DNA of 64,000 nucleotides from Echinometra lucunter (GCA_029962745.1 JAPZVO010000022.1:667923-731922), one strand, 5' to 3'; shown: positions 46,446 through 59,098, numbered from the stretch's first letter. A program made the numbers and translations. Notes: generated from the sequence alone by a model not told the origin.

Positions 46446-46766
46446 GGGGTGTTTCATAAAGCTCTTCGTAAAGTTACGAATGACTTTACGAACGACTTGA
46501 ATATGAAGTGCCAAATGGGATTCTCTTTCATTATAAATAGCATCAGCTAAAGGTGAAATATGCGAAGTGGAGTGACATTACTATTGTTTACAAACATTTT
46601 TATTGGGAAGTATATTTTTTGTCACAATTTAATTCAGATGATGGGAACACTTTCTTTTTATTGTTAAAACATCAGGAAAAACATTTGGCATCACATTTGG
46701 CACTTCATATTCAAGTCGTTCGTAAAGTCATTCGTAACTTTACGAACAGCTTTATGAAACACTCCC
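46446..46766. mobile_element. Foldback MITE, GGGGTGTTTCATAAAG family
   Basis: Left arm from GGGGTGTTTCATAAAGCTCT through TTTACGAACGACTTGAATAT and GAAGTGCCAAA; the right arm is the reverse complement, ending GTTTCATAAAG complement and ACTCC. Arms are about 75 bp, longer than in the 10212 relative. The core is about 170 bp with no ORF. The same arm occurs alone at 59656. Confidence 0.88.
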
Positions 46767-47209
46767 CCCCCCCTGCTATCACAATGCTTTCGAATGCTGC
46801 AAACCTTCTCAGCAAAGAAAAAAAAACCCTCTTGGAAAAGGGTGAAAATTTCATACTCCCAATGTATCATCATCATCATTTCATCATCATCGTCATTGTC
46901 CTCTTAACACAGGATTTAGTTATTTTTTCCATTCTGCTTATTTGATATGGTTATCTATTTCATAATATTTGGGGCTGCCATATTTTCAAGCACATTGCTT
47001 ATAATGGTAGTCCTTCTTCTGCAAATAATCTTATTTTGAATTAAATCTTATGTTTAACTGAATTACACACACACAAAAAGAATTGACAGTTTATCATTTG
47101 TTTTGTAAATGATTATTACAAATACTTTGTGTTATGATTCATTGTAAAAATTCTTTTGAATTTTATTTTATGTATGTCATCCCAAAAAATTTGTACATAT
47201 ATCGATGCA

Positions 47210-47252
47210 GAAGAAACTAAATCAAATCAAATCAAATCACATCAAATCTATG
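47210..47252. repeat. (AAATC)n microsatellite, possible LINE tail
   Basis: Tandem AAATC units follow AT-rich sequence and TTTGTACATATATCGATGCA. A pentanucleotide end of this kind is common for LINE 3' tails. Confidence 0.7.
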
Positions 47253-47480
47253 ATATTTCATTCGTACTTCTAATTGGTTACGTTTTTCCCACGTAATGCA
47301 ATTATTGAATTCGCAAGTTTACAGCAACTAAATCGAAAGGTCATGAAAAGATTACACAGGGCGTAAAAGTCCTCGAGTATTTGACCCTTCAATGTAAAAA
47401 ACAAACTCTTTCTTTGGAAAAAAATTAAAAGAACAGAAAACAGAAAAAATGGAATACATTCAGCATGCCCAGTAGGTCTC

Positions 47481-48636
47481 TTGTACGTAATTCAATTGGT
47501 ATAATTTTCTTATGGCTAGGGCATAATCTTAAAAACATCAAAGAAACTCAAGAAAACACCCATGCTTATTTTTCGTCCGTGTTATACAATTTCAAATTGA
47601 TTCTATGAATAATGCACGCCCGAGAGGTGTTCATTACCCCACCGTGGGAATCATAAATGCCTTGAACAATCGCCAAAGTTTGTCTGAAAACTGCTTCCCG
47701 TCTGGCGTTTTCCGAAAAATGTAAAATAAGTTAATGCAATTTGACCTCTAAAACAGTGAGGATTGCTGCAAGCGAAGGTATAGAATTTGACAATTTGGAG
47801 GTGCTTCTATCCACATATGTCGTGTTTGGTGTTGTTTGTATGACACAGTTTCATGTATATTTCTATTACGTGTAATTAATACAAGGTCACGAAGAATTGG
47901 CGTTCAAAAAACAGACAAGCAATATGAATAAAAAGACCCAATTCATGTGTTGACTGAAATGAATTGTTTTTCAAATTTTCATTTTTATTTTTTTCACCGT
48001 TATTTGTGATAACCTCTCATAGAAACTGGAACTGCAAGCTAAAGCGAATAATTATTTATTGATAAAGTTTAGAATGTTTATCCAGTATTTCTTTTCCTTG
48101 GCAGTTTGTATAAGATATATTCTTGTGCTTAAAACTTTTAAACTGGAAAATATAAAATACCTTTAGCATCTTTGAAACTTTACCTATTCATTTTGCAACT
48201 GTGAGAAGAATATACTGCTTCACAAGAACAACAACAACAAAACATTTAAAGGTACAACACGGTTCACAACAACAACGACAACAACAACAAAACATTGAAA
48301 GGTACAAGCGCCTCCAATTCAATCAGCATTGCACATCAGCTGAACTGGATGAGTTTTTAGGCATAATTTGAAGTGTTTTTTGCATGTTCATTTCACGATG
48401 GACAGAATGAATAAAATGCACGAGACGAAGAAGAGAAATACAGATTATGCCCAGTTTGCGCGATTCGTCTTTGGCTGATGTTGGGACCATTTTCAGTCAT
48501 TTGAGCTTCATAAAAGAGAAAATATGAGGACTGACTTCACGGGCTCCTGCATCAGCTCAGGCTATGACGTATTGCATTGTCGCCTCGTGTTAACATTGCC
48601 TAGGACAGATGAATTAGAGTCGTATGAGAAGAAAAA
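47481..48636. other. No gene recognised
   Basis: AT-rich; a small direct repeat AACAACAACAAAACATT...AAAGGTACAA occurs at about 48230 and 48280. Otherwise nothing that I can support. Confidence 0.5.
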
Positions 48637-48661
48637 AGAGAGAGCAGAAGAGAGAAAGAGA

Positions 48662-48719
<58 letters not shown>

Positions 48720-48722
48720 CGG
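48637..48722. repeat. (GA)n microsatellite
   Basis: Purine tract dominated by GA. The 119-codon plus-strand frame across it (48524-48883) is Glu/Arg repeats from this tract and I do not call it a gene. Confidence 0.93.
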
Positions 48723-49377
48723 ATGAAGACGAAGATAAAGTAATCGCTACCAACATGACCCAGCAAGTTCAATGCATTACGAAACGATGTTCGAAGATCG
48801 CAGACATGGCAGAGGAGCATTGCTCACGGGATGTGTATTTTCGGTTTCGAATGTCGAAGTCCTTGATCGTGTCCGTTTCATGACTCTCTTGAGTGTGCTC
48901 ATCCAGGGGGTTCTAAGAGCGGAGAGTGGGCACCCCCCCCCCCCCACCCTGTAAAGAAACCTTTGTTTTTCCTTGTTGACAAATTAAAAAATGACATGTC
49001 GAATGACCTTTTTGGGTTTGCTCCATTATATTTTCTGCTTTTCCTGTGCATGCTTTCTTTTGGTCTAATACCTTAACTGGAAATTTGGTGACGTAGCCTC
49101 CCTCCTCCCCATTGAAAATTTTTTAGGGATGCCTCTGTATTTATAGATGGGGCATACAAGCGATACCTCCAAAGGCCTTGGGGAGCATCCTCTATAGAAT
49201 GGTAAGGAGGGAGGATTCAGAAAACAAGAGAAGAGAAGAGAAGAGATAGAGAGAGAGAGCGGTGAGAGGGGACTTCACGAAAATAAAGATACGATTAATC
49301 GCTCCTTTAACCCCTCGCCCCTCCCCCTCTGTTCAGTCGTTTGTTCATGCCATTCGATAGTCCTAGTAACATGAGAA

Positions 49378-49430
49378 CCCCCCACACCCACACGCACACG
49401 CGCACACCACACACATACACGCACACCCAT
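49378..49430. repeat. (CA)n-rich stretch
   Basis: Imperfect CA/CG dinucleotides and CACACCC units. Confidence 0.85.
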
Positions 49431-50222
49431 AGCTGGACCATTACCATGGTTTTGAAATCCATCAGAGTTATACCCCTGGGATCATTGATACAGCAAACCG
49501 AATCTGGGGCAAAAATCGAATCCGTGACGCACTAATTTAATGGCGCCATTTTCCTTTCTGTTTCATCATTGCCTGATCAACCGCAGTTGTCAATTTGTGG
49601 CATCAGTATGAAGCCAGGCATGTCAAAACAAAGAGTATCCGATCGATCCTACCTACTCTCATCGACAAATGTGACTACCTATACCACTAAACAGGTAAAA
49701 GTAAACCTTTATGACTTTTAAAGGGGCGAAAAAGGTTAGAAATATGCATTAATCCAAAATGTGAAATCTTAAGCCAAGGATAATTCATTTTGCTAGGTTG
49801 AAAATGATGGATGCATCTCTTTGGAATTTCTTTGTTTCTCATTGCATTTCATAAAATCAATAATGGGAAATACAAGAATAAGTAGCCAGTGTCTGCTTTA
49901 TCGAAAAAAATTAGTTTAATGTCCATAGGGATATATTCTCACTTTTCGAAAGATACTTCATCACCCCAAATTCTTTTTTTCTTTATAACACTTACATTTT
50001 TTTTTCTAAATTCATTTTTCAATTATGGTGAAGAAAAGAATTACACACTGCACTTGTTTTTAGATAAATCATTCATATTGTTCATAGGTCATTGTCATAT
50101 TACGATGAATGTTGATTGAATCGTCCAATTCACATTCGGCGGTACATTTAACGAATCTCAGTCAGACTACATTATCGGGTGGATTGTACGAGGGTCATAA
50201 CAACGAATAAAAACAAAGATCC
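49431..50222. other. No recognised feature
   Basis: I see no gene or repeat that I can support. Confidence 0.5.
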
Positions 50223-50421
50223 GGGGGGTGTTTCACAAAGAGTTAAGTTTGACTTAAGAGTCGTGCTTAAGCGCCAATGCGCATCTGGTATTTAGCGCGT
50301 AATCTCATTGATGGACTTTCAATAGTGCGCGTCCCCTGAGCATGATCTTACTATAAAGCACGCAAGTAGGAATTTAAGTGCGATTTTTTTAGTCAAACTT
50401 AAATCTTTGTGAAACGCTCCC
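50223..50421. mobile_element. Foldback MITE, GGGTGTTTCACAAAGA family
   Basis: The left arm GGGTGTTTCACAAAGAGTTA and the right arm complement CGTTTCACAAAGATTTAAGT pair, including AAGTTTGACT. The core carries CTTAAGCGCCAATGCGCA and GCGCGTAATCTCAT. A copy in the opposite orientation is at 53343-53556. The terminal GGGTGTTTCA is shared with the 10212/46446 family. Confidence 0.85.
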
Positions 50422-50626
50422 TTGCACAAAATATGTAAGCTGCAAATTGGTGCTAATTTCAAAATTACTTTATGAAGTAAAAAGTGTAATTGGGCGCCCA
50501 CAGCAATGGCTATTAATTTCAAGTAAAATTGCTTGTAATAATGATCGGCGACATTATTCCTCATTCCGCTAATGATCTCTTGCTAATCAACATTCATCTG
50601 GCATCCCCTGCATTTACAACCTATAC

Positions 50627-51065
50627 CGGGTGTCTTAGAAAAAGCGGAACGGCGGATTTCTGTATTTTTCCTTAAAAACTAGATAATCTTATTACATCGT
50701 AAGGTAAAACATCTTCGACCGAAGAGAATGATACCGGGATCATTGAATTTATTGAAGTAATTTTGATTTTATGTCCTTTTCTCAAAATACAGTCAATTTC
50801 GCATGTTTTTGACAACCGATGAGCGCTGAAATGTGTCGGAAATAGCCTTTCATTATACGGGTTTGAGGGAAGTCCATGATTGCGTGTCGAGAACAAAACA
50901 TGCCATATGAAAGGCCATTCCCGACACAATTCTGCTCTCATCTGTCGCCAAAATTTCAAAATTTCAAATGACTGCATTTTAAGAAACGGGCAAGAACCGA
51001 AATCACTTCACCAAATTCAATAATCTTGGTATCATTCTGCACGATAGAATATCAGGGCTCAGTCC
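50627..51065. mobile_element. Long foldback element with arms of about 135 bp
   Basis: The segment 50727-50862 pairs with 50905-51042 in reverse complement: GAATGATACC...ATTGAATTT...GAAGT, then CAAAATACAGTCA-like, GACA.CCGATGAG-like, TGTGTCGG and GGCCTTTCAT. The left outer piece begins CCGGGTGTCTTAGAAAAAGC; its right partner is degraded. No transposase. Divergence between the arms suggests an old element. Confidence 0.7.
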
Positions 51066-51579
51066 CACTCAGATGATAAACGATACGTGATTGTATTTGA
51101 CTTTGGAACTATATACTTTGTTTTTACCAAAGAAGATAAAATAAAAAAATAACTTAATTTCAAATAACTTATGATATCCTAACTTTTGAGACGATTTTAA
51201 GTGTTACCTCTAATATGTTTTGTGACTTGTTTGGAAATATCGATATGATGAAATAATACCCAAAAGATTACTCTCGGAGAAAAAAAAATATGCCTATATA
51301 ATAGCAATCTGAAAAACTACTGGCTGGGACTGAACCTTCTCACACTTGTTTGGATATCTGTAAACATGGTAAATACACTGTAAACCGTACTGTAAAACCA
51401 ATTTGCCATCGTCACTGTATGTTTTATAAGCATGTCACGAAATACATACTTTGTTGCAGTTTTCTTCTTCTACTACTTATTCCTCTTCCCTTTCTTTACT
51501 CTAAACTCTCTCCCTGTCCTATTTCCCCTCTTTTGTCTGTCATTCTCTTCCTTTTTATAATGTTCATAATCGTGTTGAA
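51066..51579. other. No gene recognised; CT-rich in its second half
   Basis: AT-rich then pyrimidine-rich from about 51461. The latter leads into the LINE-like tail that follows. Confidence 0.45.
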
Positions 51580-51664
51580 TTGTTCAGGCGAGCCCGCCAC
51601 AAGCACTCGCTTGAAAATCAAGTGGAAGAAAATAAATGTTATTTTGAACTGAATTGAACTGAAT
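51580..51664 (+). mobile_element. Probable LINE 3' tail
   Basis: AGGCGAGCCCGCCACAAGCA then an inverted CTTGAAAATCAAGTGG, AATAAATG and terminal GAACTGAATTGAACTGAA. A similar GAACTGAAATGAACTGAACT end is at 7250-7275 in the flank of the Gypsy element. No ORF is attached. Confidence 0.5.
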
Positions 51665-53342
51665 ATGAAAATAGAAATCATGTTCAAGTAGTAAATCTGA
51701 CAGTAGTGCTCTTCCTGGGCCCCTTCTCCTACCATAAATGTCGAAGCTGTTTTCAGAAGTGCTGGAACGAAGAACAAACTGTTTATGGCATTCCCTTACG
51801 AGTCATGACAGCGGGACTTACTCGAGACAGCACTTCCAGACAACCAGACGACTGTGTAAGCAGCGGCCGATTTAGGGGCTAGGTGACCGGAGCCCCCGGT
51901 TAAAACTGAAGAGCCCCATCTTAAGACCCCTAAAGACAATTTAAAAGTGTATCAGTAATGTATCAATAATGATAATAAACAAATATTTTACAGTTTATTT
52001 GCTTGTTTGTTTTGTTTTTTGCTTATCACAGATTTTTTTTAAAATTGCCCCTCCTTCAAAGTCCTGAAAACCTGATATTAGTGGAAGGTTCCTACCTGGT
52101 TTATTGACGAAGAAGGCCCATTATTAGTGTACTGGAAACCCCCCCCCCAAACTATGGTCCCTTTATTCTGTTTATTTACAGGAGGTTGCTAATTCCCTTG
52201 AGATACCAATCAGGCAAATTAAGAAATATCCCTCTGGATTACAGGATTAGAAAACAAAAATTCCCCAAATTGGTAATGTTTGAACTAGCGCTTAAAACCG
52301 CAAAGTCACAAATATTGTAAGCTTATTGAATCACATCAGATATTCAAAAATTGATCTTTTCGAATCTGAAATTATAGCCTTTCTGGACTTATCTCTATTT
52401 TATTTTATACCCTTGTCCTCTCAACCTCCGCCCTTCTCTCACTCTTTCTCTCCGTCTATCTATCCATCTATTCCCCTCAACATCGGTTTTTTCCCTCTGT
52501 CTTTCGCCCCATTTCTCCCGCTTTCTTTCTCCCCTTTCCTCTTTCTTCCGTTCTCTCTCCCTTCACTTCGTACACGTCAAAGTGACAGAATTACTATCCC
52601 CTTCATAAAGTAAAAATCTTTTAGAGAAATCCGATTATCTTTTCATAACCGACACATTTTCTCGTTGCGGCATTAGAACTGGCATCCGGAGAATTTTTTT
52701 TTTTTAAATTTCATGAAAGCCCCTGACATTTGCCTTTGAGATCATTTGTTCCTTTTGATTTGAATTAAAAAGTGATTTCCAAGAATATGGAAGGAAAACC
52801 TCAACCTATCGAGAATTCTCAGAGGACACTGTGTTTTAAGACGTTCAAAAACGTATATAGGCCTTAATAAATCACAAAAACTAATTTTATAACCTACTAT
52901 TAATGAAATTGTTTTTTATGTTACATTTTCCTTTAGTTGAAAAGGTGAATCCTTCACATTCAACTCGATTTTCAACTCGGGTGAAACCAAATTCTTACTT
53001 TATTGAGCTGCTAATCAAGGTTATTTTTTTTTACGCTTTTATCCCCAGAAATCCACTTCCAAGAACTCGTCGCATCGCTGTTTTCATTTGAATTTCGTTG
53101 TCGACATGAGAAATGTCAAATGTAGTAAGGATTTCACACGACACTATCATTCTATAACTGAGCAGATTTGAGGGACGAATAAACATGACCGAATTTCTAA
53201 ACAGGGTTATGTGCTGTATACACTGAGAAAGGGATAATTTGATTATAAATTTATATAATGAATGTCCAGTTTTCTACAATGGGTTACACATGTGTTTAAA
53301 TAGGACGATCTTTATAGACTAAAGATAATATCTTAGACTCCA
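51665..53342. other. 1.7 kb without a recognised gene
   Basis: A CT-rich block at 52405-52565 includes CTATCTATCCATCTATTC. Otherwise AT-rich with short frames only. Confidence 0.5.
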
Positions 53343-53556
53343 GGGGGTGTTTCACAGAGATTTAAGTTTGACTATAAAAGTCGTACTTAAATTCTACTTG
53401 CGTGCTGTATATTATGCATCATTCCATTGGTCAGATCATGTTCAGGGGACGCTCACTATTGGAAGTCTATCGATGAGATTACGCGTTTAATACCTGTTGC
53501 GCATTGGCGCTTAAGCACGACTCAAAACAAACTTAACTCTTTGTGAAACACCCCCC
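53343..53556. mobile_element. Foldback MITE, inverted relative of 50223-50421
   Basis: Read on the minus strand this repeats the 50223 element: GGGTGTTTCACAAAGAGTTA, GAGTCGTGCTTAAGCGCCAA, TGCGCA, then GCGTAATCTCAT and CCCCTGA.CATGATCT. The two lie 2.9 kb apart in opposite orientation, making a large inverted pair. Confidence 0.85.
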
Positions 53557-54009
53557 AGTTTTGTGTCTCGAGAAGTCAGTACAATATTCTGAACCTTCTG
53601 TAAATGTGAACGGGTGTTTTTATGCACCATTTTTAAAAAAAGGGTAGATAATCATGCTCATTCTTCAAATGGGTGATAACAGAAAAAAAAAGGAAACCTT
53701 ACAAACTACTAACTTTAAACGCCGAACAGATGATTTTTCAACAGGAGACGTGTCCCTCCGGGGAAAATAACGCCCATACGCCTACAGTAGTGCAATCCAA
53801 ACCATAATCATGATGAATGGAAAATGTTGGAAATGCTGATTTTCATAGTTTGACTGGTCCGGGCTGCGATTTTTTTCCCCCAGAAGAGGTCCGGGCTGGA
53901 ATTAGCATCAGCGACTGCATTCGAGAATAGCTGTGATACTTTAACTTTTTCTGAGGGAATAAACGCAACGGGTATCAATTATTAAAGCAAAAATAGAGCA
54001 CAGCTGAGA

Positions 54010-54078
54010 GTGGGAATCGTACCCGAGACCTCGCGTTTCTTGCACGCCCACTCTACTGACTGAGCCACGGCCCCACGG
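54010..54078 (-). repeat. tRNA-like pseudogene or SINE head
   Basis: Minus strand: TGGCTCAGTCAGTAGAG (box A) and GGGTACGATTCCC (box B) with an anticodon-like stem GCGT...ACGC. The acceptor stem GGGGCCG has no proper partner, so I do not call a working tRNA. Confidence 0.55.
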
Positions 54079-54249
54079 GAAACCGACGTCGAGCAAACGT
54101 TCTCTAAGAGAGATTTATACCTGGAATTTCTTGCTAGTCTTACTTTTCAGACGCCCATTATGGTAATGGGTCCGGAACTCTCGTGGGGAAAAAAAAATCG
54201 CGACAAGGCTTATCGAAGGTCCCCCACGTAATTTCAGTCCAAGTCTATG

Positions 54250-54385
54250 GTGGCCCTGAATTCACGACCCGCGGTGGGGAATTCAGGACCCGTGCCGAAC
54301 TTTGCATCCTGCAGTCGTGAAATTCACGACCCGCGGCGCGAAATTCGGGACCTGGGATGCGAAATTCACGTCGCTCATGACCTGT
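54250..54385. repeat. Degenerate GC-rich repeat around GAATTCACGACCCGCGG
   Basis: Five or six related pieces of 21-24 bp (AATTCACGACCCGCGG, ATTCAGGACCCGTG, AATTCGGGACCTGGG, AATTCACGTCGCTCATGACC) follow one another. It is an unusual GC-rich island in AT-rich surroundings. Confidence 0.65.
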
Positions 54386-55594
54386 TGTCGAGCGTACTTC
54401 AGGGCCACCATACAAGTCTGCCACTGACCAATTGTAACGCTCATGACCTATTGCACTAAAGCATTCGCACGTGACCGTCAGTGATCACGTGACCATTGGT
54501 AATTCGATAATGACGACAGCGGTGATATATCTGGACGAGAGTAGAAGGGAAAAGGCCAACGAGGCAAAGCAGAAGAGACAAATAAAGCACTAAAATGGAA
54601 CTTGATATTTGATCGTCTAATTTTCAAAATGAATAGGCCAAATTTCATGTTTTCTTTCTTGTACCTAGGATCGGGCTTCGGGGAAGTAAGACCTATCGTT
54701 TTCTCGGTGAGTAAATCATTCTACATAAAAAAAAAAGAAAATGGAAGATGCAGCTGTGCCAAAAAAAAAAATGATTATGTTGGTTTGGTTTATTGTAAAA
54801 AAAAAAAAAAAAAAAACCATCACACAAGCTGCTCGCATGCTGTAAATGTTTTCACAGCATGCGAGCGGAATTTTACAAACAGGGGGTATAAAATCACAAC
54901 GGTATATAATTAAAATGTCACATAAATGAATGAATAGAATAAAAATACTCAAGAGTTCAAGAGTTTTTTTTTTTTATTTCCAAAACACAGAAATAATAAC
55001 AACATCCAAACAGTATACACTTCGTATGGCGACTTCACATAAAATGGCATTTGAGTGGTTTAGTGCATACATTCCAAAATATATCTTAAAATAAATGGTT
55101 AACCTGCAATATGCTACAAAAATAAAAATGAATCAAAAAACAAAATATAAAAAGGTGAGAAATTAACTTATGAGAAAATTGAATTCAGTCACTAAAATAG
55201 CTTAAAGGAATAAGAAGGGGTATATCAGTTTGACGAAGTAAAGATTATAAAACGCTTGGCTTGGGGTATGAAGAATAAAACAAAACACTGTAGGCCATTT
55301 TAAACAGGAGAAGTAAAGTTAACTATGAATGAGAAAATTGTAAATGCTGAAAAGGGGGTCAGAAAGAAGAGAGTTATAGTTTTGACCGGAAGAAAGCAGA
55401 AAGTATGTCTGACAGGTGAGCATAATTAGTTTATGCTTTTATATCAACTTATCATACCAAAGACTTTAAAAAAAAAGGGACCTTCTGCCTTCTAGCCAGG
55501 CATATAAGAATGGAGAAGGGTAATGATAACATATTAGGGCCCGCTGGAAGAGCAGCTGATAAACACTGAAGTGGCTACCCTGGGTAAATAAGAC

Positions 55595-55595
<1 letters not shown>
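54386..55595. other. Non-coding stretch with A runs and a perfect hairpin
   Basis: GCTCGCATGCTGT at 54831-54843 and ACAGCATGCGAGC at 54854-54866 make a 13-bp perfect stem with a 10-nt loop, just after a poly-A run (54797-54816). From 54963 an A/T-rich stretch begins with a T run and may be a LINE 3' end on the minus strand. No gene is seen. Confidence 0.55.
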
Positions 55596-55657
<62 letters not shown>

Positions 55658-55721
55658 GTTGTTGTTATTATTATTATTATCATCATCATCATTATTGTTA
55701 TTATCATTATTATTATTATTA

Positions 55722-55753
<32 letters not shown>
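55596..55753. repeat. (TTA)n trinucleotide microsatellite
   Basis: About 158 bp of TTA/ATT with interruptions GTT and ATC. The isoleucine-rich frame on the minus strand is a translation of this tract. Confidence 0.96.
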
Positions 55754-58700
55754 TTTATTGTCATCATCATGCTTAACTAATAATTTTATTAGAAATAGTT
55801 TTTTTCTTCAACTTCAGTTACCATATTAGATATCTCATGAATGTTCCTGTTTAAACTATATTCTTTTTTATGATGTCGTTTTATGAATGAAGTGTATTTT
55901 TAAAAATGATTTTAGGAAAGAAAAATATCGAATGGCAGGGTAACTTTATATTTCTACATATTTTACTGAATCTTACCTTAATTCATTCTTGCCCTAACTT
56001 ATAGAATTTTCAGTGTTATTTGAGTTTATTATGATTGTGTTTTTTAAAGCTGTACAACTGTCTCAATTCAGCCATTTGGCAGCCATGACATATTACAGTA
56101 AACCTTGATTGAATTATGAAATGATTAACATAAAGAAGTTTGGTAACGCAAAACAATAAAATAAGATAGTATCTATCTGTATATCAGACAACATGGACAA
56201 GGAAAAGATAGACGTGAACCTGGTGAAGAAAGAAAGATAGAATGTGACATCATAAATAAGCGAAATTATTTCGAAAGTAAAATGTAAAAATAGATTTTAT
56301 TTTAAGAGGGGATGGCAGGATCAGGATATCGGGAAATCCAATCTGACGAAAACATGATGGAATTCGTAATAAAAGTTGGCAAGGCAAACGGATAGGAAAA
56401 CAACAGGAGCAACAAGAGCAACGGAAATTGAAGGAGATAAGGACAAAAGGCTTGACATTGATGGAAATGGCCATGAGAGAAGACTTCGTGGCGGAGTGGT
56501 GATCATAGGCAAAGTGGGATGCAGGCACAGTGTGCCACCCCACCCCGTCCCGTCCTCACTATCCTCAGAATTAAGCGGTTAATCCGTTGCCCACCAAGAC
56601 CGGGTAGTCCCTGTATAAAGTCTATAGGAATTTGAGAATTCAGTTTTCAACGGGTTAACTACTCAACCATATACCTACTCCTACCCTTTTTTTTCATGTT
56701 ATTTTTTAAAATCATTTTTCAAGGAAAGTATGTGACTCTTTGATATTGTGTTGACCCTCTCCTCCTTTAACAGTTCTGGCTACGCCTGGGATTCTGGTAA
56801 AATGATGGTGATGATGGGGTGGGGCAGAATCTGCATCAGGAGATTGAAAGCAAGGTGAAAATTGAAAGCACATTACCTGAGCTAGGGAATGAAGAAAACA
56901 ACATTAAGCCTTCTAAATATAAATAGGAGCAGTAAGAAGAAAACATTTGGAGAGAGAGAGATAGAAAGAGAGAGAGAAGATCGGTTAAAACAGAATCAAT
57001 GTCACTGAACAGGCACTTTTCCCTCCTTTAGAAATATTTACCCCCTATTCACAGTTTGTGCCATGAGAGTATTATCACCACGGGCATGTATCACGCTTCT
57101 AGACTAATTAGGCTAATGACGTTTGGCGGGCCTCCAAATAATGTCTGAACGATCTTCGACAATGTATGTTGTTTCATAAGACTTGTTTTCGTCCAAAAGA
57201 GGGTTACCGACTTATGCTGAAGAAACTCATTGATTTCATTTTAAGAACCTACATTTTATCTCTTTGCGTCGGGGCATCTAGAATTTCTGTCCTCCTCCCT
57301 GAGATCTATGGGGACGGTTCGATAACCGAGAAATCGATAGCAGAACGTTTTCCCATCGATATCACTTCCCGCCCTTTCCATTTTGGTTTCAAAGACGCCA
57401 TTGTGAAGATTTGTTGGAAAATGACCCACTATCTTGTTTGCGGGTAAAATGTAAGTTTTATCTTGTCTTTTCTTTTCTCTCAAAGCTTTCGCTTGCGTAA
57501 ACAGAATTTATCCCGAATTCTTTTAGAATTCTGCTTTACCTCTGAAACGCCATGCATCCCCATTCTCATAGGGATGATTTCCCTATTGCAATTACAGATA
57601 GATTCGATTACCTATACCGGTCAGACGATTGAATGGTGAAAAAACGGTCCCACAACTTGAGTTATTGCGAAATGTTGAATCGATAGTAAAGAATAAATTG
57701 GTGTTTTGAGGTTTTCGAATCATTAATTTATAACACATTTTATCAAATGTTAAAGGAAAAGTGGAAAAGTGTAGAAAACAATAAACGCCGACGGGTATCG
57801 TTTGGTTCACATTTTCAAAAGTATAAGTTTAATTTGGAAAAGGAGGGCATTTCAAGAGCATTCTTCTTTATGTGACATTGCAACAGTCAAAGGCTATCAC
57901 TTGGAAATAAAAAGAGGGAGAAAGCTAACAAAACATGTTTCGTCAAACCAGAACTGGGGTAACCTTTCATTTGCGAAATAGAATATGATTCTTGAACAAA
58001 TTTTATGATAAATTGTCGATATTTCTGTTCATTAATACCATGAATGTGGTCCTATTTCTTGATGCCGCAGGCATTTGCCAATTTGAATTCTACATAAGCA
58101 AACATAATGTAAATCATGTTTGTAATATTGATTAATAGTACTATTAACTAATAGTAATATTGATTAATGGTAATATTAACTAATAGTTATGTAGTAGAAA
58201 TACACTTCATAAACGGAATTTTCATAGATTGTTAAAAATCATATTGAATTGCTTTTTTCTCGCTCAAAATAAGCTCTCTAGGTAACTATAATTAGAGTGC
58301 TGCTGTCTCGTGTTTAGTTGCATGACGATTCCTCTCAGTTTTTCTCGAAGTGCCTCGGTTAATTTACTGTTGTGAAAAAACATTCCAATATTACATTTAA
58401 TTATAACTACAGATAGTATAGACATGTAGACTATTTCTAATGACGTGTTAAATGAAAATGCAATGATGATTCGACGTCAGACTAAATTTGAATTCATTGA
58501 GAATAATGATATCTCTGTAAAAAAGGAGTATTGACACTTTTTCCTCAGAATTCCCTGAATTAGTACTTTTGTACATTTCTTTTTTCTCAAATACTGCATC
58601 AAACCCAGAAAGTGATATCAGAAACAGGTCCTAGAGCTATGGCGACAAGTGCAATATGGCAAGGTAGAGTCTTGCACTTGTGAGCCATTCCTGCATCCCC

Positions 58701-58815
58701 CTCTCATCTCCTAATTGTTGGCATGATTGGCAGAATTCAAGATAAAAGATAGGTCAAGTACTTCTTGATCTTAAGATTTCAAGAGCTATCCAAAAGTGAA
58801 GAGAGAGACAGGAGC
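55754..58815. other. 3 kb without a recognised gene
   Basis: Items seen: the short dispersed repeat at 56594-56658 (match to 34316-34375), a GA tract at about 56950-56978, and at 58130-58190 a small palindromic tandem of TAATATTGATTAATAGTA-like units. The 93-codon plus frame at 57166-57447 is free of low complexity but shows no domain that I know. Confidence 0.45.
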
Positions 58816-58819
58816 AAGA

Positions 58820-59060
58820 GATTCAGAGAGAGAGAGAGAGAGTGTGTGTGAGAGAGAGAGAGAGAGACAGTGGAGATAAAGAAACAGAGGGATATGAAAA
58901 GAAGATAATTATGGCAGAGTGACGGATAAAGAGTGAGATGAACCGACTCAGAGAGAGAGAAAGAAAGAGAAAGAGAGAGTGGTGAAACAATGGAGAGAAA
59001 GATATAGAGGGATATGACAAACAGATATGGCAGAGTGACGGATAAAGAGTGAGATGAACC

Positions 59061-59098
<38 letters not shown>

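Larger units (their letters stand above)
45600..47480. repeat. Highly diverged tandem repeat array, period about 225-300 bp
   Basis: Units open with TTACAG...ATAAGA (45606, 45902, about 46198, 46425, and perhaps 47320). They carry a TAACCTTCT-like then AAGAAA...CCTTCTTT.GAAAAA segment, then ATATTCGACATTGTCTGCTG or close variants (45781, 46082, 46326). The fourth unit is interrupted by the foldback MITE at 46446-46766. Units are too diverged to be certain without alignment. No coding capacity is consistent across units. Confidence 0.5.

Noticed and set aside
48524..48883. Glu/Arg-rich 119-codon frame
   Set aside because: The centre is a translated (GA)n microsatellite and the ends match nothing that I know.
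57166..57447. 93-codon plus-strand frame as a small gene or exon
   Set aside because: It has no low complexity but no recognisable domain, no convincing splice sites and no second line of support.
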